From Cellulomonas gelida (GTDB taxonomy: Bacteria; Actinomycetota; Actinomycetes; Actinomycetales; Cellulomonadaceae): a DNA stretch of 64,000 nt. Position 1 is the first letter of the stretch; each line of letters starts with the position of its first letter. The DNA is taken from positions 1 through 64,000 of the forward strand of contig NZ_BJLQ01000021.1 of the NCBI RefSeq assembly GCF_006538725.1, in the 5' to 3' direction. The translations under genes and the position numbers were made by a program. The notes beneath the pieces were generated by a model. The model was not told the DNA's origin and ran no database searches. It was given only the letters and a program-made list of their open reading frames with translations. Shown here piece after piece: positions 24,428 to 32,798 of the stretch.

Positions 24428-25003
24428 CTAGCCGCCGGCGTGGTCCGGGTCGATCGGGGCGCCGTCGCCTTCCTCGGGCAGGTCGCCGCGCTCGACCGGC
24501 CCGTCCGGCACACGCACCTCGGAGAAGAGGTGCGGCAGCTCGCCGACGGTCGGGACGCGGACGGCCTCACCGGCAGCGCGCAGGGTCGCGGCGTCGACGT
24601 CGGTCCCCTCGAGCGACACGAACGCCTCGCCGCGCACCACCCCGCACAGCAGCGTCGTCTGCGTGTCCGTCAGCTCGTCGCACGGCACGACGACGGACGG
24701 GTCGATGACCGAGGTCCGTGCGGTCCTGAGTGCGACCATCGCCAGCCGGTCGTCGACCTCACGCGTGTAGGTCGCGGAGAACCCGTCATCGCCGGAGACC
24801 CCGACGGACTGCACCGCGAGGTCGAACCCCTCGACGTCGGTGACGTACACGAGGTCGGGTGCGATCCCCGCGGGCGTCGCCCGGGACCCGATGTCGTCGA
24901 CCGTCGCCGGTTCCGTCGACCCGGCGCCCCCTCCGCTCGCGCACGCGCCCAGCAGCAGCACGGGGACGACGACGAGGGCGAGGGCACGGCGGGAACGGAT
25001 CAC
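24428..25003 (-). CDS. Putative lipoprotein of unknown function
   Basis: 191 residues from a GTG. Lipobox LLLGAC with the lipid Cys at about 20, then an acidic, beta-rich extracellular domain (APDLVYVTDVEGFDLAVQSV, VPCDELTDTQTTLLCG). The frame is open upstream but the signal peptide fixes this start. No recognised domain. Stands alone, with its own hairpin. Confidence 0.75.
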   Translation of the reverse strand: MIRSRRALALVVVPVLLLGACASGGGAGSTEPATVDDIGSRATPAGIAPDLVYVTDVEGFDLAVQSVGVSGDDGFSATYTREVDDRLAMVALRTARTSVIDPSVVVPCDELTDTQTTLLCGVVRGEAFVSLEGTDVDAATLRAAGEAVRVPTVGELPHLFSEVRVPDGPVERGDLPEEGDGAPIDPDHAGG

Positions 25004-25202
25004 GCCCGGAAATGTACCGAAACGCCCGCGCACCCGACCGCACCTCACGGCCCAGCCGACGCCAGCCCCGGCCGTGCACACCGTGACCGCAGCTCATCGG
25101 GTGGAGAACCGCTCGCTCAGCGAGCGGAAGTCCACCCACAGCGGCCCGGGGCAGGCAGGCGCGGAGGCGCGCGTCGGTCGGGGGGCGGGGGATAGTGGCG
25201 GG

Positions 25203-25943
25203 GTGCAGCCCGAGCCGATCACCGCGACGCCACCTCCGCTGCGCGGGCGGCCGGTGCTGCGGCAGTCGTGGTGCGACCTCACGTTCCTGCACTGGCGCGT
25301 CGCGGCCGACGTCGTCGCGCCGCTCCTGCCGCCCGGCACGAGGCCGGACGTGCACGACGGGACGAGCTGGGTCGGTCTCGTGCCGTTCCGCATGGTCGGC
25401 GCGGGCGCCGGGCGTGGACCCGGCGTCCCGTGGCTCGGGACGTTCCCCGAGACGAACGTGCGCCTCTACTCCGTCGACGAGCACGGCCGCCGGGGCGTGG
25501 TCTTCCTGACGCTCGAGGCGGCCCGGCTGGCGTTCGTCCTCGGCTCCCGTGCGGCGCTCGCCCTGCCCTACACCTGGTCGCGGATGAGCGTGCGGGAAGC
25601 CGACGGACTCGTCACCTACACGTCGCGGCGCCGCTGGCCGGGGCCACGCGACGCCACGACGCACGTCGTCGTACGGCCCGGCGAGCCGCTCCCGGCCGGC
25701 GACCCGGAGGCCGAGTTCCTCACCGCGCGCTGGGGGCTGCACACGCGGGCGTTCGGCCGCACGCTCTACCTGCCCAACCGGCACGAGCCCTGGCCGCTGC
25801 GCGCCGCCGAGCTGCTCACGCTCGACGACCATCTCCTCGCCGCGTGCGGGCTCCCGGGAGTCGCCGTCCGGCCCCCCGACTCGGTCCTGTTCTCCCGCGG
25901 CGTCCGCACGCAGTTCGGCGCTCCCGTCGGCGCCCGCGCGTAG
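25203..25943 (+). CDS. DUF2071 (YqjF-like) protein
   Basis: 246 residues. RQSWCDLTFLHWRVAADVVA, VGLVPFRMVG, PWLGTFPETNVRLYSVDEHG and FLTARWGLHTR are hallmarks of DUF2071, an acetoacetate-decarboxylase-like fold without assigned chemistry. GATAGT ends exactly 6 nt before the GTG, so the transcript is probably leaderless. Confidence 0.85.
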   Translation: MQPEPITATPPPLRGRPVLRQSWCDLTFLHWRVAADVVAPLLPPGTRPDVHDGTSWVGLVPFRMVGAGAGRGPGVPWLGTFPETNVRLYSVDEHGRRGVVFLTLEAARLAFVLGSRAALALPYTWSRMSVREADGLVTYTSRRRWPGPRDATTHVVVRPGEPLPAGDPEAEFLTARWGLHTRAFGRTLYLPNRHEPWPLRAAELLTLDDHLLAACGLPGVAVRPPDSVLFSRGVRTQFGAPVGARA

Positions 25944-25994
25944 CCGACACCCAGGCGACTCGCCCAGCGACGAGCAGGCCGTCGGGTGATCGCC

Positions 25995-26585
25995 TCAGCG
26001 CTGGCGCGCGAGCCGCTGCTCCCACTGGTCCTTCGTGATCTCGTACTGGTAGCCCCCGAGCTCGGCGCCCTCGACCGCCAGCATGTCCTCGGGCGTCGGC
26101 AGCGTCTGCGTGACGGTCATGCCGACCTTCTCCATCACGTGCTGCGACGCGCGGTTCAGGGACATCGTCGCGCCCCAGACGACGCGGACGTCGAGCTCGG
26201 TGAACGCCTTCGTGAGCAGGGCCGACGAGACCTCGGTGGCGTAGCCGTGGCCCCATGCGGGTCGGCGCAGCCGGTACCCGAGCTCGACGACGTCCAGCGG
26301 CCCCTCGCGCTCGGGGCGCAGGCAGAACCACCCGAGAAACGCACCGTTCGTGTTCTCGTGCGCCACGAACAACCCGAACGCTCCGGCCCACCGGTCGTAG
26401 CCGGCGAGGATGCTCGGCAGGTCGCGCTCGCGGATCAGCTCCGGCGCGGTCGGCTCGCCGCCGGACAGGTACCGCATGACCGCGGGGTCGCTGTCGAGCT
26501 CGATCAGCAGGTCGGCCTCGTCGGCGCGGAACGGTCGAAGCGTGACGCGCTCGGTCCGCAGGTAGGTGTCCACGCGCGACAGCAT
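25995..26585 (-). CDS. GNAT acetyltransferase
   Basis: 196 residues, RimJ/L-like: RTERVTLRPFRADEADLLIE, GYRLRRPAWGHGYATEVSSA (acetyl-CoA loop), LNRASQHVMEKVGMTV. The longer in-frame start at 26648 adds a basic, non-conserved extension, so ATG 26585 is preferred. Substrate unknown. Convergent with the DUF2071 gene. Confidence 0.85.
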   Translation of the reverse strand: MLSRVDTYLRTERVTLRPFRADEADLLIELDSDPAVMRYLSGGEPTAPELIRERDLPSILAGYDRWAGAFGLFVAHENTNGAFLGWFCLRPEREGPLDVVELGYRLRRPAWGHGYATEVSSALLTKAFTELDVRVVWGATMSLNRASQHVMEKVGMTVTQTLPTPEDMLAVEGAELGGYQYEITKDQWEQRLARQR

Positions 26586-26710
26586 GCGAGGAACGACGCA
26601 CGAAGGCGAGGCGAAATCGCGTCGTCGAGCGCGGTCGTAGGGGCTCACCGGCGTCCCCCCGACCGGCCTCGGGACGTTCCTGCGCCGGAGCTGACGCCGT
26701 CCGCCCGGGC

Positions 26711-27313
26711 TCAGCGGGCGGGTGGACGAGCGCGGGCGTCCAGCCGCGCGATCGACTCCTGCACCGAGCCGTGCAGCATGAGCTCGACGTCACCCACCAA
26801 CCGGTACGGGTCCTGCACCATGCCCTCGGACACCCAGCGCAGCACCACCGCGAGCACGGCCGAGGTGTAGAAGTCGACGACGAGCCGGTGGTCGGCCGGG
26901 TCCACCGGGCCCCCGCCGCCGACCTCCCGGACCACCGCCTCGGTCACGGGCCGCATCTGCCGGAACAGGAAGCGCTCGAGCCCTGCACGCCCCAGACCGT
27001 CGAGGACAGCGGTCGTCGACGACCGGTTGGCCCGCAGGTACCCGAGGAGCCGCACCAGTCCGTCGGCCCACGCGTCGTGCCGAGCCTGGACGCGCACCTG
27101 CGCGGCGACCTCGGTCTCGAACACCCACGTGGCGAGCTCCGGCACGTCGTGGAAGTGGTAGTAGAACGCCTGCCGGGTCAGCCCGCAGTCCCGAGCGAGC
27201 TGCGTGACGGTGACCCTGTCCAGCGGCTCGGAGCGCAGGCGCGCCTTGAGCGCGGCTGCGAGCGCGTCGCGCGCGTCCGGACGTCGCACCCCCGTGCACC
27301 CGTCGTCGCTCAT
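26711..27313 (-). CDS. TetR-family transcriptional regulator
   Basis: 200 residues. HTH at about 30-55 (VTVTQLARDCGLTRQAFYYHF), followed by HDVPELATWVFE as in the DhaS-type branch, and an all-helical ligand domain. Divergent from the DUF5692 membrane gene; the inverted repeat at 27409-27434 lies between them and is its likely target. The ligand is unknown. Confidence 0.88.
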   Translation of the reverse strand: MSDDGCTGVRRPDARDALAAALKARLRSEPLDRVTVTQLARDCGLTRQAFYYHFHDVPELATWVFETEVAAQVRVQARHDAWADGLVRLLGYLRANRSSTTAVLDGLGRAGLERFLFRQMRPVTEAVVREVGGGGPVDPADHRLVVDFYTSAVLAVVLRWVSEGMVQDPYRLVGDVELMLHGSVQESIARLDARARPPAR

Positions 27314-27408
27314 GCCCTTGCAACGGCCCGACGGCGCCCGTCGCCGTGGGCCCAAGGTCCCCGAGCGGCCCCGGCCTGCCGCCCTGCCGAGGCCCGGGCA
27401 CCGCCCCG

Positions 27409-27434
27409 CTGGACACTTCGCGCCCGGTGTCCAG
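27409..27434. promoter_or_regulatory. TetR operator candidate
   Basis: CTGGACAC-N10-GTGTCCAG has perfect 8-bp arms. It lies 79 bp upstream of the DUF5692 start and 96 bp from the TetR start, in a 199-bp divergent intergenic region. Confidence 0.68.
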
Positions 27435-27512
27435 TGCCTGGTCGGGTGGCGACTTCCTACCGTCGAGCAACCCCGAGCCGTGCCGGCACGGGTCGTCCGC
27501 GAGGAGGTCACG

Positions 27513-28517
27513 GTGTTCCTGTTCGACTCCATCCCCTGGCAGTCCTGGGTGATGTGGTTCGTCGTCCTCGGGGCGCTCATCGCCCTCAACGAGGTGACCC
27601 GCCGCTGGAAGTGGGCGGGGCTGGCGTTCTTCGTCGCGCTGCCGCTGGTCCTCACGGTGTTCGTGTGGCCGACGACGGCGGGCGAGGGCTCGTCGACCGG
27701 CACCTGGTTCCACTGGGTGAAGGTGTACTCGGCGCTCGCCGGGTGCCTCGGTTTCATGCTGCTGCGGTACGTCGACAAGCTGTCGAAGAACCGCTGGATG
27801 CTGCTGTTCCCGGCGCTGATCCTCGCGGTGAACATCGGTGAGGCCGTCATCCGCGACTTCCAGGTCGCGGGCCTGCAGGGCATGCACGACGGCGTGTTCA
27901 TGGTCGGCGGCGCGTGGAACTACATGAACGGCGTCGCGGGCATCCTCAACGCGCTGACCATCTGCGGCTGGGTGGGGATCATCGTCTCCCGCGACAAGTC
28001 CAAGGACATGATCTGGCCGGACATGCTGTGGTTCTGGATCATCGCGTACGACCTGTGGAACTTCGCCTACGTCTACAACTGCGTCGGTGACCACTCCTTC
28101 TACGCCGGTGGCGCGCTGCTGATCTCCTGCACGATCCCCGCGTTCTTCCTCAAGAAGGGCGCCTGGCTGCAGCACCGCGCGCACACGCTCGCGCTGTGGA
28201 TGATGTTCACGATGGCGTTCCCGACGTTCGTCTCGTCGTCGCGGTTCGCGGTCGACTCCTCGCACGACGAGACGGCCCTGTTCGTCGTCTCGGCGCTGTC
28301 GCTCGCGGCGAACGTCGCGGTCGCCGTCTACCAGGTGCGCGTCATCGTCACCCGGCGCCGCAACCCCCTGCGCGACGAGCTGTTCACGCACCTGCGCCCG
28401 TACCGTGAGGTCCTCGAGGCGAACGCGCCCCTGCCGACGACCACGGGTGCGCCGGCCGGCGCGGTCCCGACGACGAGGCCCACGGGACCCCAGGACGAGC
28501 CGCTCGTCACGGCCTGA
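27513..28517 (+). CDS. DUF5692 family polytopic membrane protein
   Basis: 334 residues with about eight to nine membrane helices and conserved polar segments between them (HWVKVYSALAGCLGF, WNYMNGVAGILNALTI, IAYDLWNFAYVYNCVGDHSFY), characteristic of DUF5692. The Asn/Asp/Tyr-rich helix pair is unusual for a simple transporter and could bind a small molecule or metal. GTG start with CGAGGAGG upstream. Probably repressed by the divergent TetR protein. Confidence 0.85.
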   Translation: MFLFDSIPWQSWVMWFVVLGALIALNEVTRRWKWAGLAFFVALPLVLTVFVWPTTAGEGSSTGTWFHWVKVYSALAGCLGFMLLRYVDKLSKNRWMLLFPALILAVNIGEAVIRDFQVAGLQGMHDGVFMVGGAWNYMNGVAGILNALTICGWVGIIVSRDKSKDMIWPDMLWFWIIAYDLWNFAYVYNCVGDHSFYAGGALLISCTIPAFFLKKGAWLQHRAHTLALWMMFTMAFPTFVSSSRFAVDSSHDETALFVVSALSLAANVAVAVYQVRVIVTRRRNPLRDELFTHLRPYREVLEANAPLPTTTGAPAGAVPTTRPTGPQDEPLVTA

Positions 28518-28527
28518 CCGCGCATCC

Positions 28528-28568
28528 CGCCGTCCCGCTGCGTCGACCTCTGGCGCGGCGGGACGGCG
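28528..28568 (+). terminator. Hairpin terminator after the DUF5692 gene
   Basis: A 15-bp stem (CGCCGTCCCGCTGCG with CGCGGCGGGACGGCG, 14 pairs) and an 11-nt loop, 10 bp after the stop. Confidence 0.75.
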
Positions 28569-28601
28569 ACGGCGCGGCCGAGCGGCCGCTAGCGTGTCGC
28601 C

Positions 28602-29147
28602 GTGATCGTCTGGCTCAACGGCACCCACGGCGTGGGCAAGACCACGACGAGCGCGCTCGTGCAGCGCCTCATCCCCGGCTCGCGGGTCCTCGACGCGGAG
28701 AAGGTCGGCGAGACGCTCATGGACATCACGCCGGGGCTGCCGGCGACCGACAACTTCCAGCACTGGGCGCCGTGGCGCCCGCTCGTCGTCGACACCGCGA
28801 GGCGTGTCCTGGAGTACACGGGCGGCACGTTGGTCATGCCGATGACGGTGCTGGTCGAGGAGTACTGGCGCGAGATCAGCGAGGGGCTCGCCGGGCACGG
28901 CGTCGAGGTGCGGCACGTCGTCCTGCACGCGGACCCCGCGACGCTGCGCACGCGGATCCTCGAGGACCACGCGATGGGGCCGTCGCCGTTCCGGCTCGCG
29001 TACGTCGACGCGTACGCGGAGGCCGCGCGCACGTGGCTGCACGACGCCGCGCACGTGGTGGACACCACCGACCGGACACCCCAGCAGGTCGCTGAGCAGG
29101 TCGTCGCGACCGTGAATGCCGTTGCCCCCGCCGACGCGCGTCGGTAG
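28602..29147 (+). CDS. P-loop kinase-like protein, TmrB-like
   Basis: 181 residues. Walker A at 7-14 (GTHGVGKTT) after MIVWLN, DAEKVGETL, and a late Arg/Asp segment (HADPATLRTRILEDH). Short AAA kinases of this kind include the tunicamycin-resistance protein TmrB and gluconate/shikimate kinase relatives; the phosphate acceptor is unknown. TAGCGT lies exactly 6 nt before the GTG and there is no ribosome-binding site, so translation is probably leaderless. Confidence 0.82.
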   Translation: MIVWLNGTHGVGKTTTSALVQRLIPGSRVLDAEKVGETLMDITPGLPATDNFQHWAPWRPLVVDTARRVLEYTGGTLVMPMTVLVEEYWREISEGLAGHGVEVRHVVLHADPATLRTRILEDHAMGPSPFRLAYVDAYAEAARTWLHDAAHVVDTTDRTPQQVAEQVVATVNAVAPADARR

Positions 29148-29192
29148 GACTGGCTCTCTTCCTGCCCCGGCACGCCGACCCTCGGAGGACTC

Positions 29193-29858
29193 ATGCCGCT
29201 CGCTCTCGTCACCGGCGCCGCTCGCGCCGACAGCATCGCGGCCGGGATCGTGCCGCGCCTGCGGGCCGACGGGTGGGACGTCGCGACGAGCGACCTCGTC
29301 GGCACGGACTACCCGTGCGACCTGTCGACGCCGGACGGTCCCGACGAGCTGATGGCCGCGGTCACGCGCGACCGGGGGCCCGTCACCGCGCTCGTGCTGA
29401 GCCACGCGTACGACGTGAACACCGGGATCCTCGACACGACCGCGGAGAGCTTCGACACCCACGTCGCGGTCAACGCGCGGGCGAGCCTGCTGCTCATCGC
29501 CGCGTTCGCGCGTCAGGCACCGCCCGACGGCGGCGTGGTCGTCGCGATGACCAGCGACCACACGACCGGCAACCTGCCGTACGGCGCGTCGAAGGGCGCG
29601 CTGGACCGCATCGTCATCTCCGCGGCACGCGAGCTGGGGCCGCGGGGGATCTCGGCGAACGTCGTCAACCCCGGCCCGATCGACACCGGGTGGATGGACG
29701 ACGAGACGCGCACCGCGCTGACGGCCGCGCACCCGCTGGCGCGGCTCGGTACGCCCGCGGACATCGCGGCGGTCGTCTCGTTCCTGGTCTCGCCCCAGGG
29801 ACGGTGGGTGTCCGGGCAGCTCCTGCAGACCGACGGGGCGTTCTCCGCGCGCTTCTGA
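29193..29858 (+). CDS. Short-chain dehydrogenase/reductase
   Basis: 221 residues, Rossmann fold. The first strand reads LALVTGAAR without the usual TGxxxGIG. Catalytic Ser region is VVAMTSDHTTGN and the YGASKGALDR motif supplies Tyr and Lys; C-terminal NPGPIDTGWMD and QLLQTDGAFS are classical. CGGAGGAC lies before the ATG. The altered cofactor loop (TGAARADSIAAG) resembles 3-ketoacyl-ACP reductase-like and tailoring SDRs. Substrate unknown. Confidence 0.87.
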   Translation: MPLALVTGAARADSIAAGIVPRLRADGWDVATSDLVGTDYPCDLSTPDGPDELMAAVTRDRGPVTALVLSHAYDVNTGILDTTAESFDTHVAVNARASLLLIAAFARQAPPDGGVVVAMTSDHTTGNLPYGASKGALDRIVISAARELGPRGISANVVNPGPIDTGWMDDETRTALTAAHPLARLGTPADIAAVVSFLVSPQGRWVSGQLLQTDGAFSARF

Positions 29859-29906
29859 GCGCGGCTCGGCCGGGCGGGTGTCGGTGGGCCGTCCTACTGT
29901 GCCGAT

Positions 29907-31103
29907 ATGACCGATCTGGGCGGGGACTGGCGGGTCGTCGACGGCCTGACGACGGCGTGGTTCGAGGCGCGTTCGCTCACCGAGGGCGCGGCGCTGGCCG
30001 CACGCGTCACGCAGGTCGCGCCCGGCGCCGCGGTCGACGTGCGCGCGTCGGGCGTGCGGGTGCGGCTCGAGTCCGACGAGGAGGCAGCCGGCCTCGCGGG
30101 GGCCATCTGCGACGAAGCGCGCGCACTGGGACTGGTCGCCGACCCCGCTGTTCTGCAAGCGCTGAACGTGGTGCTCGAGTCCCCGGACCCGTCCGCGCTG
30201 CGGCCGTTCTGGCGCGGCGCGCTGGGCGACGTCACGGAGGTGGGCGACCGGCTGGTCGACCCGTTGCGCCGCGACCCGGCGTTCGCCATCCGGGAGTCGA
30301 GCGAGGAGCGACCGCTGCGCAACCGCATCCACGTCGACGTGGTGCGGCCGTCCGACGCCGTCGAGCACGCCGGTCTGGGCGAGGCCTCGGGCCCGTACGG
30401 GGTGTGCCACGCCGACGCCGACGGCAACGAGGTCGACCTCGTGCCGGGCGGGCCGCTCGACGAGTCCGACGAGCCGTCGGAGGCGACGTCCGACTGGCAG
30501 ACGGTGTTCAGCGCAGTGGCTGCGTACCGCGTGCCCTCGTCCGCTCAGCAGCGCGACCTGGCCGGGGCGGCGGCCGCGCTCGCGGACGCGGCGGGGTTCC
30601 CGCTGCTCATCGACCTGCGCCCCGGGTTCGTCGTCCTGGACACCGGCAAGGACCAGGGGGACGCCGAGGCGCACGGGCTCGACCTGGACTTCGCCGACCT
30701 CGCCGCCCGGCTGCAGACCGCGGCGCGCGAGATCGGCGCCACGTCGGACCTGGCCGTGCCGCGGTTCGTCCAGCTCGCCCTCGACGCCGCGGACGTCGCC
30801 GCGGTGCGTGCGTTCTGGGCCGCCGCGCTCGGGTACGTGCACGACCGACGCACGAACCTGACGGACCTCGTCGACCCGCGCCGGCTGAACGCCGTCGTGA
30901 TGTTCCAGGACATCGACGTCGAGGACACCGAGCGCCGACGCCAGCGCAACCGCATCCTCCTCGAGCTCGCGGTCCCGGCGGACCTCGCCGCCGCACGGGT
31001 GGCCGCGATCGTCGCCGCGGGCGGACGGCTGCTGGACGAGACCGGCACGCGGTGGCGCCTCGCGGACCCCGAGGGCAACGAGCTGGTCGTCGTCGCAGGC
31101 TGA
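29907..31103 (+). CDS. Composite VOC (glyoxalase-like) protein with pterin-dehydratase-like segments
   Basis: 398 residues arranged as a duplication. An N-terminal segment of pterin-4a-carbinolamine-dehydratase character (about 1-85, WRVVDGLTTAWFEARSLTEG) is followed by a glyoxalase-like domain (about 90-180). The same order repeats at about 195-285 and 290-398 (FVQLALDAADVAAVRAFWAA, ADPEGNELVVV). Similar fusions occur in Actinobacteria, with unknown reaction. TACTGT lies exactly 6 nt before the ATG, so a leaderless start is likely. Confidence 0.78.
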   Translation: MTDLGGDWRVVDGLTTAWFEARSLTEGAALAARVTQVAPGAAVDVRASGVRVRLESDEEAAGLAGAICDEARALGLVADPAVLQALNVVLESPDPSALRPFWRGALGDVTEVGDRLVDPLRRDPAFAIRESSEERPLRNRIHVDVVRPSDAVEHAGLGEASGPYGVCHADADGNEVDLVPGGPLDESDEPSEATSDWQTVFSAVAAYRVPSSAQQRDLAGAAAALADAAGFPLLIDLRPGFVVLDTGKDQGDAEAHGLDLDFADLAARLQTAAREIGATSDLAVPRFVQLALDAADVAAVRAFWAAALGYVHDRRTNLTDLVDPRRLNAVVMFQDIDVEDTERRRQRNRILLELAVPADLAAARVAAIVAAGGRLLDETGTRWRLADPEGNELVVVAG

Positions 31104-31134
31104 GCCGACCCCTGGACAGGAGCACGATGGGCTC

Positions 31135-32361
31135 GTGACCGAGCACACCCCGAGTGACGAGCTGTCTGCCGACGACCACCTCGGGGGCGGCCGGGCGCCG
31201 CAGCCCGACGACGGACGCACGCCGCGCGCCGACTGGAACCCGCGCGGCCCGCGCGTGCGCCGCGACCCGCTCGCCGCCTACGACGCGTTGCGGACCCACT
31301 GCCCGGTCGCGCGCGGGCCGGACGGCGCGTGGACCGTGTTCTCGCACGCCGATGTCATGGCGACCGTGCTGGACCACACCACGTTCTCGAACGCCGTGTC
31401 GCGCCACCTGCAGGTGCCCAACGGCATGGACGGCGCCGAGCACAGCGCCTTCCGCGCGGTCGTCGACCGGTACTTCACGCCCGAGCGCATGCGTGACCTC
31501 GAACCGGTGGTGCGGGACGTCGCGACCGAGCTCGTCGCGACGATCGACGTGCCCGGCCCGGTCGACGCGGTGGCGCTCGGGGCGCGGTTCGCGGTGCGTG
31601 CGCAGAGCGCCTGGCTGGGCTGGCCGGGCGAGCTCGAGGAGGAGCTGCTGGGCTGGGTCGAAGAGAACCGGCTCGCCACCCGGTCGCGCGACCGTGGGCG
31701 CACCGCCGCCGTCGCGCAGCACTTCACGACGATCATCACGACGCTGACCGCCGCACGACGAGGCGAGGACGCCCCGCCCGACGTCACGACCGAGCTCGTG
31801 CGCGACCGCGTCGACGGGCGACCGCTGACCGACGACGAGATCGTCTCGATCCTGCGGAACTGGACCGGTGGCGACCTCGGGTCGATGGCCCTGTGCGCGG
31901 GTGTCGTCCTCACCTACCTCGCCGACCACCCGGACCTGCAGGCGCGGCTGCGTGCCGGGGTGCCCGACCGCGAGCTGGACCACGTGCTCGACGAGATCCT
32001 GCGCCTGGACGACCCGTTCGTGAGCAACCGCCGCATCGCCACGCAGCCCGTCACGATCGCCGGCCGGTCCGTCGCCGCGGGCGACCAGGTGCTCGTGAAC
32101 TGGACCGGGGCCAACCGGGACCCTCGCGTCTTCGGCCCCGCCGACGCGTTCGACCCCGAGGCCCACGCGCCGTACAACCTCGTGTGGGGCATCGGCAAGC
32201 ACGTCTGCCCGGGACGCCCGCTCGCGACCCTCGAGCTGCGCGCGCTCACCCGCGCGGTCCTCGCCGCGACGAGCGCGGTCCACCCGGACCCGGACCGTCC
32301 CCGCGAGCGCGAACGCCCACCGGCCGGCGGCTGGGCATCGGCCCCACTCGCTCTCCTGTGA
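31135..32361 (+). CDS. Cytochrome P450 with non-canonical I-helix
   Basis: 408 residues. Heme-binding VWGIGKHVCPGRPLA (Cys at about 362), ExxR in LDEILRLDDPF, and a C-terminal Pro/Arg tail. The I-helix reads NWTGGDLGSMALC: the acid-alcohol pair (D/E-T) needed for normal O-O cleavage is absent, with Asp followed by Leu-Gly. Either proton delivery differs or the enzyme uses peroxide or does non-hydroxylating chemistry. No ferredoxin or reductase gene is adjacent. GTG start. Confidence 0.88.
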   Translation: MTEHTPSDELSADDHLGGGRAPQPDDGRTPRADWNPRGPRVRRDPLAAYDALRTHCPVARGPDGAWTVFSHADVMATVLDHTTFSNAVSRHLQVPNGMDGAEHSAFRAVVDRYFTPERMRDLEPVVRDVATELVATIDVPGPVDAVALGARFAVRAQSAWLGWPGELEEELLGWVEENRLATRSRDRGRTAAVAQHFTTIITTLTAARRGEDAPPDVTTELVRDRVDGRPLTDDEIVSILRNWTGGDLGSMALCAGVVLTYLADHPDLQARLRAGVPDRELDHVLDEILRLDDPFVSNRRIATQPVTIAGRSVAAGDQVLVNWTGANRDPRVFGPADAFDPEAHAPYNLVWGIGKHVCPGRPLATLELRALTRAVLAATSAVHPDPDRPRERERPPAGGWASAPLALL

Positions 32362-32369
32362 AGACGCTG

Positions 32370-32405
32370 CACCACCTGCTGCCGAGGGCCTGGCAGGAGG
32401 TGGTG
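32370..32405 (+). terminator. Hairpin terminator after the P450 gene
   Basis: CACCACCT and AGGTGGTG close a stem extended by CTGCC/GGCAG (13 of 15 pairs), 9 bp past the stop. Confidence 0.72.
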
Positions 32406-32582
32406 CCGTCGTGAGCCGCCGCTTCGAGCGTCGGGACCGGGCGAAGCGGGCTCCGCGGGGTATCACGCCGTAGGCGCGCGCCCTCTTTGACCCTGACGCC
32501 GGTCTGCGGCCCCACGGTGTGGCACCGATCTCCGACGGCAGGGGGCAGAGCGCTCCCGACGGTCAACGCAGGGAGCACGGAC

Positions 32583-32788
32583 ATGCCCACCATCAGCACC
32601 CCCACCCTGAGCCTCACCGACATCGGGGCGGGAAGACCGGGCAGATGACGGTCCTCAACCGCTCGTTGCTCGTCGTGGACGCCGACGGCGTGAACGAGCT
32701 GAAGGCCCAGGTCAGGCTCCACTCGCCGGAGACGGTCCTGGAGTTCACGCCCGGTGCCGTGAGCGTCCAGCAGAACTTCATCCCCTGA
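32583..32788 (+). CDS. Very small protein(s) before the hydrolase gene, possibly one frameshifted gene
   Basis: An ATG at 32583 opens a 21-codon peptide (MPTISTPTLSLTDIGAGRPG) ending in TGA that overlaps a second ATG at 32645 (ATGA). That second frame gives 47 residues (MTVLNRSLLVVDADGVNELK to QQNFIP). GGGAG lies before the first ATG. A one-base shift near 32628-32634 would join them into a single 68-residue protein that reads smoothly, so this may be one gene with an indel or a coupled pair. It is 10 bp before the hydrolase-like gene. No family recognised. Confidence 0.45.
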
Positions 32789-32798
32789 GGCCCGAGTC

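Noticed and set aside
20026-24708. A 1560-codon open frame on the plus strand opposite the RTX lipase-like gene
   Set aside because: It is the mirror of the repeat-rich, high-GC minus-strand gene; its product is Arg/Val/Asp low-complexity with no domains or ribosome-binding site.
26790-31220. A 1476-codon minus-strand frame across TetR, DUF5692, kinase, SDR and VOC genes
   Set aside because: It lies antisense to five well-supported genes; length comes from GC bias alone.
32519-32644. Upstream start for the small protein at 32645
   Set aside because: The His/Arg/Pro-rich residues are out of frame with the better-supported 32583 peptide frame and have no ribosome-binding site.
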